A DNA stretch of 64,000 nt. Source: Sphingomonadales bacterium. GTDB lineage: Bacteria; Pseudomonadota; Alphaproteobacteria; Sphingomonadales; Sphingomonadaceae. Made by a program: the position numbers and the translations under genes. The notes beneath the pieces were generated by a model, which saw nothing but the letters and a program-made list of their open reading frames with translations, was not told the origin of the DNA and made no database searches. Positions within the stretch are counted from its first letter, which is position 1. Each line of letters opens with the position of its first letter. This document shows, one piece after another, positions 56,906 to 64,000 of the stretch. Where the stretch lies: positions 18,399 to 82,398 of the forward strand of contig JANXSN010000108.1 of NCBI GenBank assembly GCA_025352685.1, in the 5' to 3' direction.

Positions 56906-56910
56906 AGGAG
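56906..56910 (+). promoter_or_regulatory. Ribosome binding site supporting a TTG start
   Basis: AGGAG sits 7 bases before the TTG at 56918, ideal spacing. The first in-frame ATG (56930) would remove the first beta-strand of the receiver domain. Confidence 0.6.
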
Positions 56911-56917
56911 AGTCCCT

Positions 56918-57313
56918 TTGCCTTCGATCATGCTCGTCGACGACGATCCGTTGCTCGGCGAAATCGTCCATCACAAGTTGCGGCTCGCCGGGCATCACGT
57001 CACGCTCGTTTCCGCGAGCGAAGAGGCATGCGCGACCGCCTGCGAGCTGATGCCCGACCTCATTGTGCTCGACAGTATGATGCCCATCCTTTCGGGGCCG
57101 CAGGTTCTGGCAGAACTGAAACGCAATCCTGCCACCGCGTCCATTCCCGTCATCATGCTCACCGCCCGAAAGGGACAGAACGACGTGGTACAAGCCTTGC
57201 GCGCAGGTGCCGAGGACTATCTGACCAAACCGTTTATGCCTGCGGAGCTGGCGCTGCGTATCGCCAGTTTGCTGGCTCGCCAAGGTATCGGCGACCGTGC
57301 TCAAGTCGTCTGA
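56918..57313 (+). CDS. Single-domain response regulator (REC only), TTG start
   Basis: The 131-aa protein is a complete CheY-like receiver with no output domain: acidic pair in LVDDDP (D8-D10 region), phospho-acceptor D52 in IVLDSMMP, Thr82 in MLTARK and Lys104 in YLTKPF. It could act by binding a partner protein or as a phosphate shuttle for the hybrid kinase. It sits inside the polysaccharide gene run and its 3' end overlaps the next gene by 17 bp, so it is made together with the export and synthase proteins. Confidence 0.93.
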   Translation: MPSIMLVDDDPLLGEIVHHKLRLAGHHVTLVSASEEACATACELMPDLIVLDSMMPILSGPQVLAELKRNPATASIPVIMLTARKGQNDVVQALRAGAEDYLTKPFMPAELALRIASLLARQGIGDRAQVV

Positions 57314-58424
57314 TCAATTGCGGTTGCTCGCAGCAGTCTGCTTCGGCGTCACGGTACTCGCTTCACCTGCTTGGGCGACAGACGACCGTTTCTCAACTGC
57401 GGTCGCCGCCCGTGAACGGGGCGACTATGCCGTAGCCATCGAGCTCTTCTCCCAAGTTGCGACCGAGCACCCGAACGACGCCGACGGGCTGCGATTGCTG
57501 GGAACCACGCTGGCGTTCGCGCATCATTATCGCGAGGCGATCACTGTGCTCGAGCGAGCTCATGACCTGTCGCCGCGCGATGAGGATATCGCCATCGCCC
57601 TCTCGCGCGCGCTGCTATGGTCAGGAAAGCTGGCCGCAGCGCGGAGCCTTGCTGCCGACGCCTCGGGCATCGAGCCAGCCAACCCTGACGTTCGCGACCT
57701 GTCAGCGTCGATAAGCGCTGCTGAACGCGACGCGCCGAGAGCAGCACTAGATGTGACGGAAACTCTGTCTCGGGTCAGCATTGGTTCCAGCCGCGCGACG
57801 TGGTCCGAAACCGCCGCGACGCTCAGCGTTCCCCTTGATGCGCTGACCAAGATCAGTGCTGGGGTCGACATCGAGGATCGCGCGACCTCGACGGACACGC
57901 GGCTGTCCCTCCGCGCGGATCGGAATTTTGGCTTTGGAAGCGCTTTTATCGGCGTCACGCAGACTCCCGCCGCCACCTTCCGCGAGCGATGGAGCATCCT
58001 GAGCGGCGTGGTGATCCCGATCAAGCCGTTCCTGCTAGGCTCGATCGAGGTGCGCCGCGCCCACTACGACCTGGTTGACGTCACAGTAATCGAACCAGGT
58101 CTGACCATTCATTCGCTGCAGGACCGATGGTCGGTGACAGCGCATTCGGTCAACTTGTGGGGTGAGGGTGCGCGCCATCATCTTGGTTGGTCGCTTCGGG
58201 GCAATTACGCCCTGTCGTCGGCGGTGCAGCTTTTTGCAGGTGGCGCGACCTATTCCGACACCGAGGCGGGAATGATCAGAAGGGTCGATAGCGCCTTTGT
58301 CGGCGCCGCCGTCCCGATATCAGCTCGTCTGCGCTTGCAGATTGTTGCAGACCACGAAGTTCGCCGCACAAGCTATACCCGCGACGGGATCGGCCTTGGC
58401 CTCCATTGGCGATTTGGTCCGTGA
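57297..58424 (+). CDS. TPR plus YaiO-family outer-membrane beta-barrel protein
   Basis: The 375-aa product starts at a GTG and has a signal peptide (LRLLAAVCFGVTVLASPAWA). Residues about 30-140 form three TPR-like repeats (ARERGDYAVAIELFSQVATEHPND; LLGTTLAFAHHYREAITVLERAHDLSP). The rest is alternating amphipathic strands ending in an aromatic-rich C-terminus (GLHWRFGP), matching the YaiO_OMP pattern. A TPR plus outer-membrane barrel is the design of polysaccharide exporters such as PgaA and BcsC. Overlaps the regulator by 17 bp and the next gene by 4 bp. Confidence 0.82.
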   Translation: MLKSSDQLRLLAAVCFGVTVLASPAWATDDRFSTAVAARERGDYAVAIELFSQVATEHPNDADGLRLLGTTLAFAHHYREAITVLERAHDLSPRDEDIAIALSRALLWSGKLAAARSLAADASGIEPANPDVRDLSASISAAERDAPRAALDVTETLSRVSIGSSRATWSETAATLSVPLDALTKISAGVDIEDRATSTDTRLSLRADRNFGFGSAFIGVTQTPAATFRERWSILSGVVIPIKPFLLGSIEVRRAHYDLVDVTVIEPGLTIHSLQDRWSVTAHSVNLWGEGARHHLGWSLRGNYALSSAVQLFAGGATYSDTEAGMIRRVDSAFVGAAVPISARLRLQIVADHEVRRTSYTRDGIGLGLHWRFGP

Positions 58425-59425
58425 TATCCGCCAACAATCCGGGTGCGATTGCCTTGGGCGTCTCCTGCGCATTTGCGGCGTGGATGATACTGGAGATGGT
58501 TTTTCTTCTCGTTCATCGATGGAGCGCCGAGCGGCGCGAGGCTTCCGACAAGCGAATGGACTTAATACTGACCCGCGATGTCCTCGAGGCCCTCGACGAA
58601 AGTGACGCGCACGATGTGCTCCGCCACTTCGATGCCGCGTCGAAAACCGAGCAGCTTCGCGCGATGCGGCACTTGATCCAGCTTGTGCGCGGCGACGACC
58701 GCGATCAATTGTTCGAGATCTGCGAGCGTGCCCATCTCTTCGATGAAACGCTTCGAAAATTGGGAAGCCCGATAAAGGCGCGCCGGATCGAAAGCGTCCG
58801 AGAGCTCGAGCTCTACGGCACCGCGTCCTGCGTCGAAGGCCTGGAGCGCTGCCTGGCGCATGACAAAAGCCCGACGGTGCGTCTGCAAGCCGCGGTTGCT
58901 CTGGCCAACTTAGGCCACTTGCCCGAATGTCGACACCTGCTGACGCGGCTCGATTTGACCCACCGGCCGCTGACTCGAATGCATGCGAGCCTGTTTCGCT
59001 CGATCGCTGGCCGAGATTTTCCAACGATGGTCGATCTGAGCTTCGACGACGCCTTTGTCGACCAGCGACCGATGCTGGTTGATGCGCTGGGCTGGACGGC
59101 GAATTACGACGCGCTGGCGGCCTTGGATCAGCACGGCCATGACACCAATCCCGAGGTACGCTGCGCGGCAATACGTGCGGCGAGACGGATCGGGCATCCA
59201 GCGGCAGCGATGTGGATCACTGCGCTGCTGGTTGACCCCAGTGAGCCGGTGCGTATCCAAGCGGTTCAAGCGTGTGGTGACCTGGGGCTACGGGAGACGG
59301 TTCCGATCCTGCTCAGCCTCGCGCAGCATCAATCCTGGTGGGTACGCACGCGCGCAACCGAGGCACTGCAGAAGCTGCGTTCCGCTCCACTCGGAGGCCT
59401 CTCGGTGTTGGCGACTGCAGCGTGA
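58421..59425 (+). CDS. Membrane-anchored HEAT-repeat protein
   Basis: The 334-aa protein begins at a GTG that overlaps the previous stop (GTGA). One transmembrane helix (about residues 8-31, ALGVSCAFAAWMILEMVFLLV) is followed by a cytoplasmic alpha-solenoid of HEAT repeats (ESVRELELYGTASCVEGLERCLAHDKSPTVRLQAAVALANLG; PEVRCAAIRAARRIGHPAAAMWITALLVDPSEPVRIQAVQACGDLGL). No enzymatic motif is visible. HEAT solenoids usually bind proteins, so it may be a regulatory or scaffolding subunit of the adjacent glycosyltransferase. The next gene again overlaps by GTGA. Confidence 0.85.
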   Translation: MISANNPGAIALGVSCAFAAWMILEMVFLLVHRWSAERREASDKRMDLILTRDVLEALDESDAHDVLRHFDAASKTEQLRAMRHLIQLVRGDDRDQLFEICERAHLFDETLRKLGSPIKARRIESVRELELYGTASCVEGLERCLAHDKSPTVRLQAAVALANLGHLPECRHLLTRLDLTHRPLTRMHASLFRSIAGRDFPTMVDLSFDDAFVDQRPMLVDALGWTANYDALAALDQHGHDTNPEVRCAAIRAARRIGHPAAAMWITALLVDPSEPVRIQAVQACGDLGLRETVPILLSLAQHQSWWVRTRATEALQKLRSAPLGGLSVLATAA

Positions 59426-60978
59426 CCGTGATTGATCATCTCATCGAGACCGGCAAAGCGGTTGTTACTGGCCTTGCCTGGGCTGGAATCATCTCCGTTC
59501 TCTGCCGAAATTTCGTGTCGCTCGTTCAGCTCGCGACGGCGTCGTGGGTGTTTGCCATCCGTCTAAGACCCTTCGAAAGATCGGTCGATCTCTGGTCGCG
59601 CAGCGAAAGCCTGGTACCGCCCGTATCGGTCATCGCGCCGTCGTTTAACGAAGAGCTGTCCATCGTCGAGAGCGTCAGCGCCCTTCTCGCCCTTCAATAT
59701 CCCGATCACGAAGTCATCGTCGTCAACGACGGTTCTACCGACCAGACGTTGAGCCAGTTACTCGAGGCGTTTCAGTTGGTACCGCTCGAGCGATCGCCCG
59801 TGACGGTGCTTCACCGGACGCGTGTGCGCGGAGTCTACAGTTCGCCATCGCACCCAAAACTCGTCGTGATCGACAAGGAAAATGGCCGAAAGGCCGACGC
59901 CGTCAACGCCGGGCTGGGTTACGCCCAGCGCCCGCTTGTCTGCGTGATTGATGCCGACTCCATCATCGAGCCTGACGGCCTGCTCCGCGCGATCGAGCCG
60001 TTTTTGTGGGATGATGGACGCCTGATCGCCGTGGGGGGGGCCATCCGGGTCGTCAATGGCAGTACCGTACGCGGTGGCCACATTTCGCGCGCTGGTCTGT
60101 CGCCACGTTGGCTGCCGCGATTCCAGATTGTGGAATATATGCGCGCATTCCTTGTTTCGCGGGTTGCAAGTTCGCGGCTGTCGATGTTGCTGCTCATATC
60201 CGGCGCATTCGGCGTGTTCCGCCGGTCGGTGCTGGTCGAAGTCGGTGGTTACCGCCACGATACCGTGGGCGAGGATCTAGAAATAATAATGCGCCTCCAT
60301 CGACACATGCGCAACAAAAAGGCTGATTATAAAATTGGCTTCGTTCCCGAAGCAGTCTGCTGGACCGAGGTACCCGAACGGCTGGTCGGTTTGCGCAACC
60401 AGCGCTCACGCTGGCAGCAGGGCGCGATCGAGACGGTCGTCGCTCACCGCAACATGCTGTTCAACCCGAAGTATGGCCGGATCGGCATGATCGCGCTGCC
60501 GCTCCTGATCCTCGAAGACGTCATCGGCCCCCCGCTCGAACTGATTGGCTACCTGAGCGTCTTGGCGTCCCTGGCAGTGGGAACCGTGTCACCAACGATC
60601 GCACTCTCCTTTTTCAGCCTCACGCTCGCTTTTGGTACAGGCGTTAGTATTGGTGCTCTCGTGCTGGAAGAAAAACAGTTGCGGCGTACACCGAGTGCCC
60701 GCACGCTTGCCTTGATCTCGCTCGCCGCAATCATGGAGAATTTCGGCTATAGACAGCTCAATTTGATTTATCGGTTACGGGGCATCCACTCGTATCTTCG
60801 CAAGGAGACGAATTGGGCCGCAGTTCCGCGCAGCGGGTTTAATAGTGATGTGCAGGCAGCGATCAGAATACCGGGACAGGCTGGCTTGATTGATCGCCGA
60901 CAAAACCCCGACGGCGAACCGACGCCTGGATTGCCGGCCGACGATTCTACGGCCGATGATTGGCGTGCAGCTGGCTAA
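59422..60978 (+). CDS. Processive family-2 glycosyltransferase (exopolysaccharide synthase)
   Basis: The 518-aa inner-membrane protein has an N-terminal helix, a GT-A domain with VVNDGSTD (about residues 100-107), DAD (177-179), GEDLE (about 283-287, catalytic base) and QRSRW (327-331, the QxxRW of processive synthases), and then at least three membrane helices (about 350-450). This is the PgaC/BcsA/HasA layout, so it should polymerise a sugar and thread it through the membrane. No PilZ domain is present. The GTG start overlaps the HEAT gene stop; an alternative GTG lies at 59428. The C-terminal 60 residues are hydrophilic and variable. Confidence 0.93.
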   Translation: MTVIDHLIETGKAVVTGLAWAGIISVLCRNFVSLVQLATASWVFAIRLRPFERSVDLWSRSESLVPPVSVIAPSFNEELSIVESVSALLALQYPDHEVIVVNDGSTDQTLSQLLEAFQLVPLERSPVTVLHRTRVRGVYSSPSHPKLVVIDKENGRKADAVNAGLGYAQRPLVCVIDADSIIEPDGLLRAIEPFLWDDGRLIAVGGAIRVVNGSTVRGGHISRAGLSPRWLPRFQIVEYMRAFLVSRVASSRLSMLLLISGAFGVFRRSVLVEVGGYRHDTVGEDLEIIMRLHRHMRNKKADYKIGFVPEAVCWTEVPERLVGLRNQRSRWQQGAIETVVAHRNMLFNPKYGRIGMIALPLLILEDVIGPPLELIGYLSVLASLAVGTVSPTIALSFFSLTLAFGTGVSIGALVLEEKQLRRTPSARTLALISLAAIMENFGYRQLNLIYRLRGIHSYLRKETNWAAVPRSGFNSDVQAAIRIPGQAGLIDRRQNPDGEPTPGLPADDSTADDWRAAG

Positions 60979-61259
60979 CGCGGGTATGCGCTCTCGTGCC
61001 GGTAAAAGTTCAACGAAGCGCTGTGAACATTTCACGTCGGGTTGGTCACGCTCGCGATCCTGACGAGCCGAACGGACCAGGGGAGTCGCTTGGGCCTTAC
61101 CGATCACCGCCTAGCGCGGCAGCCTCGCCGTTGTCGCGAATCGGCACGCCCGTCAGCGTCACATCGGTCTGAACGACGTCGGTCCGTTGATCACGCTTGA
61201 TTTTCCATCAACAGGCTTCGTCGGGTTTCAAACGGGATTTTTTAGAAGCAACAGTGACG
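60979..61259. other. Intergenic region after the synthase gene, no gene seen
   Basis: 281 bp between the glycosyltransferase and the convergent winged-helix gene. On the minus strand a frame of about 38 codons (from 61209 leftward, reading ...TDVVQTDVTLTG...) has a protein-like look but no start codon; it may be a leftover of a lost gene. No terminator was identified. Confidence 0.35.
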
Positions 61260-61622
61260 TCAACGACGTTCGCTAAAGAACTGAAGTATCGTCAAATTTC
61301 CATGTTCGGATAATGTAACCGAGCTTTGATGATCGGTGTTTTGTCGTGTCGGCTCAACGAAGTCCTTGGTCTCCAGCACCTTTAACCAGCGGATAGCCGT
61401 CGTTGGCGGAACGGCGATGGCATCGAGCAGTGTCGAGAGCGCCACGATCCTACCTTCCTGCATAGCAATGAAAAGAAAGAGCAATAGGTCCCAGGCAGGT
61501 TCGCCGAATATCTCTGATCCAGCTATTTCCTGATCGCGACGTCGACGCTCGGCATAGGCAATTTTCGCGAGTTGAAGAGGCGAAGCGGCCATGGCACCGA
61601 AACCTTGCTGCGATGAGCTCAT
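61260..61622 (-). CDS. Small winged-helix (MarR-like) DNA-binding protein
   Basis: The 120-aa protein has the pattern of short sphingomonad winged-helix regulators: AERRRRDQEI, FGEPAWDLLLFLFIAMQEG, then LLDAIAVPPTTAIRWLKVLETKDFV as the helix-turn-helix and a wing. No sensing domain is attached. The PAS-only gene lies 146 bp upstream on the same strand, so the two may be co-expressed. Targets unknown. Confidence 0.8.
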   Translation of the reverse strand: MSSSQQGFGAMAASPLQLAKIAYAERRRRDQEIAGSEIFGEPAWDLLLFLFIAMQEGRIVALSTLLDAIAVPPTTAIRWLKVLETKDFVEPTRQNTDHQSSVTLSEHGNLTILQFFSERR

Positions 61623-61768
61623 GAGGGCATCAAGCTAACAATGTTCACCTGGATCCGACCTTGTGATGGCGGAGGGAAAGAATACAGTCGTCGAGAATTA
61701 CGTCTCGACCAGTAATGGAAAACGCCCAAAGTTGAATTGCAAATTTGACAAGTGCGGTGATTGCCACG

Positions 61769-62965
61769 CTAACTAAAGCTGCCGTACCAATGGTCGCTAT
61801 CCGGTGCTCCAAGCATGGAGCCCGAAAATGCAGTCACGCTAGAAATGCGCACTCGCTTTTCGAAGTGATCGTAAATTGGCAGGTCCAGACTGAGGGGTTG
61901 ACCGTGTTTCACACACGCCGCCCACTCTGCCCCAAAATCTTCTTGCGCTTCTTGCACAATCAGATCGCTCAACGCGTGAGGCTCATCGCAAACGCTGATC
62001 CCGCACGTGTCCAGCCAATGTTGATTGAGCCCGATTATGCGGCCCAGGCGATCGGCCTCGAAGGTCGCAACCGGAATTGCATCCAGCCAGCTGCGGTATC
62101 GTACACTTGATTGGAGAAGCAACTTCTCCAGGTTTTTCTCGGCCGTGACGTCAATCATCGCCGCAGCCAGCCCAATGGTTCCGTCGGCCAGTTGCAATTT
62201 TGCCTTGCGCGACCGGTATGTGCGCAGGGTTCCATCAGGAGCGAGCCAATTCTCTTCAACGACGACACCGTCCGTGGACCGCAAGGCGAGGTCGTTGTTC
62301 GCCTGAATTGATGCAGATTGCGCTGATCCCGGAGCAAAATCGTCTGTTGATCTGCCGAGGATTTGTTCCATGGGCAGCCCAATCGTCTCGATCGTCGCGT
62401 CATTGGCATATATGAAGCGACCAGCGGAATCCTTTGCGTACAGGATTATTCCGGTGTCGTGCCCCAATGCATTGAGAACTGCCTCGGAGTTTGTCTTGGA
62501 ACCGATCGATGTGATGAGGTCATCAACGTCGGTGCACGTCCCCATCCAGCGTACGATCGCGCCGCGCGCGTCGCGCAACGGCAAGCCGCGGACAACGTGC
62601 CAGCGATAATCACCATCAAAGCGCCTGAACCGGTAGCGTACGTCGTAGGCTTTTCCTGACTCAGCGCATTCAGCCCAAAGCTTCTTGGCTCGTTCCTGAT
62701 CGTCGGGATGCAGGGCGCAGACCCATCCGTCGCCAAGTAGCGACTCTGGGGCAACGCCACTATACCGCGAATACACGATGTTCGTGTAGATGTTGGATCC
62801 ATTGCTGTCGGTGACGAACACCAAGTTGGGGATGGTCTCTGCGAGTGCCTTGAATTCGAGCATGCCGATACGTGGCTCGTTCGGCATCGCAGCCTGGATT
62901 TTTTGTGCGGAAACGTTTGTCGAATGGTCGACTGTTGTTTCCCCGGTAGATTGTGGCTCTTTCAC
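61769..62965 (-). CDS. PAS-only sensor protein (three PAS domains, no output domain)
   Basis: The 398-aa protein begins at a GTG preceded by GAGGATC. Three PAS units are visible: about 36-155 (LAETIPNLVFVTDSNG, HPDDQERAKKLW, WMGTCTDV), 165-280 (YAKDSAGRFIYAND, AAAMIDVTAEKN) and 285-398 (LDAIPVATFEAD, LIVQEAQEDF). The chain stops at WYGSFS, just before the usual DIT/DVT end of the third PAS, so the kinase or cyclase that would normally follow may have been lost. It has no membrane segment. Nearness to insertion sequences supports a truncation, but a genuine stand-alone sensor is possible. Confidence 0.82.
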   Translation of the reverse strand: MKEPQSTGETTVDHSTNVSAQKIQAAMPNEPRIGMLEFKALAETIPNLVFVTDSNGSNIYTNIVYSRYSGVAPESLLGDGWVCALHPDDQERAKKLWAECAESGKAYDVRYRFRRFDGDYRWHVVRGLPLRDARGAIVRWMGTCTDVDDLITSIGSKTNSEAVLNALGHDTGIILYAKDSAGRFIYANDATIETIGLPMEQILGRSTDDFAPGSAQSASIQANNDLALRSTDGVVVEENWLAPDGTLRTYRSRKAKLQLADGTIGLAAAMIDVTAEKNLEKLLLQSSVRYRSWLDAIPVATFEADRLGRIIGLNQHWLDTCGISVCDEPHALSDLIVQEAQEDFGAEWAACVKHGQPLSLDLPIYDHFEKRVRISSVTAFSGSMLGAPDSDHWYGSFS

Positions 62966-63082
62966 GCTTGATCCTCAACACTGCCTATACACGGCCGGTC
63001 GCCAATGACCTAGGATGTGTTGACAAAGGGGATTCCCAAGAGGTTGAGTATCTGATTCAAGGTAGCTTTTGGGGAGGCTACT

Positions 63083-63490
63083 GTGATCCCGGGTTTGATG
63101 AGCGATGAGGAATGGGGCTGTCTTGAGCCGTTCGTGATCGAGCGCGGTGCGCGCAGCGGGCGGCGACCGAGGGATCATCGGCTTGTTCTTGATGGGATAT
63201 TCTGGGTTGCCCGCACCGGCGTGGCCTGGCGCGATCTGCACGAGCATTTCGGTAAATGGTCATCGGTTTACCGCCAGTTCCGGCGCTGGACGCTGTCCGG
63301 TTTGTGGGAGTTGCTGCTCGAAGCCTTCAACGACAGCGGCGGTGGCCAGCCCAGCCTGCAAATGATCGACAGCACAATAATCCGGGCACACCAGTGTTCA
63401 GCCGGCGCTAAAGGGGGACTCCGCGCCAGGGTCTTGGCCGCTCGAAAGGTGGCTTCACGACCAAGATCCATCTCCGCATCAATGCGCTAG
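63083..63490 (+). CDS. IS5-family transposase, first frame (OrfA)
   Basis: The 135-aa frame holds the N-terminal DNA-binding part (GLMSDEEWGCLEPFV, GARSGRRPRDHRLVLDGIFWVARTG, WRDLHEHFGKWSSVYRQFRRW) and the first catalytic Asp in MIDSTIIRAHQ. After AAAGGGGG (63410-63417) the in-frame sequence stops resembling transposase, while the -1 frame continues it. Programmed -1 frameshifting on that run would give the full enzyme of about 260 aa. Confidence 0.85.
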   Translation: MIPGLMSDEEWGCLEPFVIERGARSGRRPRDHRLVLDGIFWVARTGVAWRDLHEHFGKWSSVYRQFRRWTLSGLWELLLEAFNDSGGGQPSLQMIDSTIIRAHQCSAGAKGGLRARVLAARKVASRPRSISASMR

Positions 63491-63864
63491 GCCTTCCCAT
63501 AGCCTTTGCCCTGACGGGCGGCGAAGTGTCCGGCTTCAGGGGCTACCTGCCGGTCATGGATGCCGACGGGCCAGTGCCCAAGGTGCTGCTCGCCGACAAG
63601 GGTTATGACGCTGACTTCATTCGCAAAGATATGGAGAAGCGCGGCGGCACTGCGATGATCCCGACCAAGCGCAGCCGGCTGATCCAGTTGCCCGTCGATC
63701 CTGCCGTCTATGCCCTGCAAAACATGGTCGAGCGATGCTTCAACAAGCTCAAAAATGCCCGAAGGCTGGCAACCCGATACGACAAAACCGCCGACAGCTA
63801 CCTTGGCTTCGTCCACATCGTCTCAATCCACCTGTGGATGCGCCAATTTGTCTACGCCTCCTAG
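63415..63864 (+). CDS. IS5-family transposase, second frame (OrfB)
   Basis: The -1 frame from the slippery run reads GTPRQGLGRSKGGFTTKIHL and on to VLLADKGYDAD (second catalytic Asp) and MVERCFNKLKNARRLATRYDK (catalytic Glu with the Y-(2)-R-(3)-E-(6)-K-type signature). It is made as a fusion to OrfA by frameshifting. No independent start with a ribosome site was seen; ATG 63556 is internal. Confidence 0.82.
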   Translation, partial: GTPRQGLGRSKGGFTTKIHLRINALGLPIAFALTGGEVSGFRGYLPVMDADGPVPKVLLADKGYDADFIRKDMEKRGGTAMIPTKRSRLIQLPVDPAVYALQNMVERCFNKLKNARRLATRYDKTADSYLGFVHIVSIHLWMRQFVYAS

Positions 63865-63928
63865 CATTACAGTTTCGTAGTTAACTGAGCTCTGAATCAA
63901 TGGGTCTCCATGGTAGGAGGCTGTGGTG

Positions 63929-64000
63929 ATGGGTGCATCGATCGAGACGACGCTGGAGCTTTGGGCTTCTTCTTTGAGGGATGTAAAGGCTCGGATGAGC
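63929..64000 (+). CDS. Start of a second transposase, IS701-like, cut by window edge
   Basis: Twenty-four codons (GASIETTLELWASSLRDVKAR) after a TAGGAGG at 63914-63920 resemble the N-terminus of IS701-family transposases. In-frame GTGs at 63923 and 63926 are alternative starts. It begins 65 bp after the IS5 transposase stop, so the two elements abut. Too short for a firm family call. Confidence 0.5.
   Translation, partial: MGASIETTLELWASSLRDVKARMS

Larger units (their letters stand above)
63014..63880 (+). mobile_element. IS5-family insertion sequence (IS427-like group)
   Basis: A two-frame DDE transposase unit. The left end probably follows the CTAG at 63010-63013 (a typical target of this group), beginning GGATGTGTTGACAAAG. 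I could not find the matching inverted repeat on the right; it should lie after the stop at 63864, where the sequence of another transposon appears to begin. Boundaries are therefore approximate. Confidence 0.6.

Noticed and set aside
60775..61107. 110-codon minus frame at the end of the glycosyltransferase gene
   Set aside because: Most of it is antisense to the synthase C-terminus; the rest is arginine-rich shadow sequence.
1..64000. CRISPR arrays, rRNA operons, phage genes, replication origins
   Set aside because: No regularly spaced repeats, rRNA sequence, phage structural genes or iteron clusters were seen.

Overview
The window is a GC-rich stretch of an alphaproteobacterial chromosome, most likely from the Sphingomonadales. 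The signs are two sphingomonad-style TonB-dependent receptors, COQ9, a ubiquinol-cytochrome c chaperone next to a DUF177 (YceD) protein and divergent from a BamE-like lipoprotein, a PTA-fused malic enzyme, and separate thrS-infC and rpmI-rplT-pheS-pheT clusters. I cannot name the genus. Most of it (about 2.9-50 kb) is ordinary core genome in short, tightly packed operons with many 1-4 bp start/stop overlaps.

Region by region. 1-2.7 kb: a peptide/D-amino-acid hydrolase pair (beta-lactamase-fold protein plus N-acyl-D-amino-acid deacylase, cut by the window edge), then two gene remnants that face each other and both lose their 3' ends near 2440. 2.9-5.6 kb: thrS and infC (ATC start). 5.8-8.5 kb: a TonB-dependent receptor behind a perfect palindrome. 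8.5-16 kb: glnD, an old yellow enzyme, an EamA exporter, a JmjC-type oxygenase, a PuuD-like membrane protein and COQ9. 16-20 kb: feoAB, ssb, DUF177, UQCC chaperone, BamE. 20-27.4 kb: malic enzyme, mutS, and the ribD-ribE operon. 27.6-34.7 kb: gltX, nadE, prs-hisN, AsmA. 34.8-39 kb: rpmI-rplT, an intercistronic terminator hairpin, pheS-pheT. 39-50.1 kb: an S41 lipoprotein protease, a second TonB receptor divergent from a TetR regulator, metX-metW, tyrA, ftsE-ftsX-ydcF-plsC, and a zinc-ribbon protein. A tRNA-Leu(GAG) lies at 50.2 kb.

The right-hand part, from the tRNA on, is accessory in character. It holds a giant hybrid histidine kinase (MASE1, five PAS, HisKA/HATPase, REC, HPt), then a NodB-type polysaccharide deacetylase carrying an extra N-terminal domain, a single-domain response regulator, a TPR plus YaiO-type outer-membrane barrel, a membrane-anchored HEAT-repeat protein and a processive family-2 glycosyltransferase. 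The last four genes overlap or nearly touch and all start with TTG or GTG. Together they have the parts of a synthase-dependent exopolysaccharide system (polymerise, deacetylate, export, phosphorelay control) but without the usual c-di-GMP receptor; the HEAT protein sits where an accessory subunit would be expected. This is my best candidate for an undescribed system. The window closes with a winged-helix regulator, a PAS-only protein, an IS5-type insertion sequence with a -1 frameshift, and the start of a second transposase.

No rRNA, CRISPR array, phage module or plasmid origin was seen.
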